Shown here piece by piece: positions 63,321-64,000 of a DNA stretch of 64,000 nucleotides (within the stretch, counting starts at the first letter, position 1; every line of letters begins with the position of its first letter). The stretch lies in the NCBI GenBank assembly GCA_025531455.1, contig JAMYHL010000062.1, positions 124,001 through 188,000 on the forward strand, given 5' to 3'. Source of the stretch: Apiotrichum sp. Y4204 (Eukaryota; Basidiomycota; Tremellomycetes; Trichosporonales; Trichosporonaceae). The notes under the pieces are model-generated. The model was not told the DNA's origin and did not search any database. It was given only the letters and a program-made list of their open reading frames with translations. Position numbers and translations under genes: made by a program.

Positions 63321-63647
63321 TTAGTTGACCTCTTCACACGCAAGCGCAATACAGTACCGTCCAGGGGGACACGGCGCGCAACCCTGGCGATACCTCCACC
63401 ACGGGGCTTCGTCGAGGCACTGAATGCGTCCGCACTGACCGCGGGGCATGCACCCGCCGCGGGGGCAGCAGGGGACCTCGCTCCTGTTCCGGCACCGGGC
63501 GGGATCAACAATGAGACTCGGGGTCGGCCACGGGAGACGAGTGATTAGAATGGGGGCGGTATAGGTGCGTACGGGCCCGGGTTCGGCCGCTGGCGCTGGG
63601 GCAGCGGAGGCGGTGCCGAGGAGAGCGATGATCGTGAGGAGACGCAT
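63321..63647 (-). CDS. Small secreted protein with ten cysteines
   Basis: Single exon, 108 aa. Signal peptide at 1-15 (MRLLTIIALLGTASA) and a Pro/Ala-rich spacer (APAPAAEPGP). The C-terminal half has ten cysteines, including a CC pair (VPCCPRGGCMPRGQC) and a CAPCPPGRYC segment. Arg and Pro are abundant. The pattern suggests a disulfide-stabilised extracellular protein of effector or antimicrobial type; I recognise no family, and CPPGxYC only loosely recalls EGF/TNFR-like repeats. The ATG at 63647 is fixed by the signal peptide. A CATAAAG box lies near 63705-63712 on this strand. Confidence 0.7.
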   Translation of the reverse strand: MRLLTIIALLGTASAAPAPAAEPGPVRTYTAPILITRLPWPTPSLIVDPARCRNRSEVPCCPRGGCMPRGQCGRIQCLDEAPWWRYRQGCAPCPPGRYCIALACEEVN

Positions 63648-64000
63648 AGTGGTGGAAAGTGAGTCAAGAGAAGGAGAAGGTGGGAAGAGGAAGAGGCGTA
63701 TGGGTACTCTTTATGTTGTTCCAGAGACTTTGTCTGTACAAAACTGAACGGCCGGGTATCCAAGCAACAAAGCGGGATGAGCTCGAAAGCAGGTGACCTG
63801 CCAAAGCGAACAGGCGGGAGCCTCCCGCATCGGTTCGATGGAGTTCTGTTCACACAGGCGAAAGGCTGCCAAGCCAGGCACTTCGTGAGGTCCCATTTGC
63901 TGGGAATGACTATGCAACACCAGACTGACCGCCGCCTGTTATCTTTGATTACCAGAGTGCGATAGCGGCGCAGGCCCCTGGAAAAGTACTTGAGGTGTCT
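63648..64000. other. Window end, promoter side of the Cys-rich gene
   Basis: No further gene recognised before the window ends. Confidence 0.45.

Noticed and set aside
1..64000. tRNA, rRNA, CRISPR arrays or bacterial operons
   Set aside because: No cloverleaf with box A/B spacing, rRNA stretch or spaced repeats was noticed; spliced genes show the DNA is fungal. A tRNAscan run would be needed to exclude tRNAs fully.

Overview
The window is nuclear DNA of a basidiomycete yeast-like fungus, most likely a tremellomycete of the Trichosporonales/Cryptococcus side of the tree (inference). Coding DNA is GC-rich. Genes are packed on both strands, with many very short introns (mostly 30-60 nt, GTRNGT donors, CTRAC-like branch sites close to NAG acceptors). 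Gene content also fits: a Cryptococcus Tco2-like dual histidine kinase, a CPL1-like secreted protein, Zn2Cys6 regulators and MFS transporters. All exon models were built by eye from splice signals and reading-frame continuity; each multi-exon model closes in frame with a whole number of codons.

Layout. 1-2.3 kb: no gene seen. 2.3-4.0 kb (+): PLP-dependent group II decarboxylase, convergent with an F-box-like gene (4.2-5.4 kb, -). 6-8.7 kb: two divergent genes for small secreted precursors that share an unusual FY(G/D)DDG motif; the second ends in a short cationic six-cysteine peptide after dibasic sites. 9.3-11.0 kb (-): sugar-porter MFS. 12.3-23.3 kb: an aromatic catabolic cluster with fumarylacetoacetase, maleylacetoacetate isomerase and homogentisate dioxygenase (all -), a CYP504-like P450 (+) and a Zn2Cys6 regulator (-). 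Together they can carry (hydroxy)phenylacetate through homogentisate to fumarate and acetoacetate; no 4-hydroxyphenylpyruvate dioxygenase is present. 24.7-30.7 kb (-): a 17-exon dual hybrid histidine kinase with a predicted 5-nt microexon. 32.3-34.1 kb (-): Dal5-like MFS permease, next to a diverged solo LTR (31.98-32.14 kb).

34.1-38.8 kb appears gene-free. 38.8-54.3 kb is an accessory stretch rich in secreted and lineage-restricted genes: three ricin-B-fold lectin-like proteins, a single-pass membrane protein with a proline-rich tail, a WSC/CPL1-like secreted protein, a small chromodomain protein, a DUF7918-like gene and a degenerate protein-kinase-like gene.

55.2-62.9 kb holds a secreted-looking, lysine-rich, PD-(D/E)XK-like gene split by an intact Ty1/copia retrotransposon (56,925-62,736). 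The two LTRs are identical by eye and are flanked by a GCGCT target-site duplication. Removing the element and one duplication copy restores the host reading frame. The element has a single 1,783-codon ORF ending in an extra zinc-cluster-like module, and its primer site matches the anticodon arm of tRNA-Lys(CUU). The window ends with a 10-cysteine secreted protein (63.3-63.6 kb, -).
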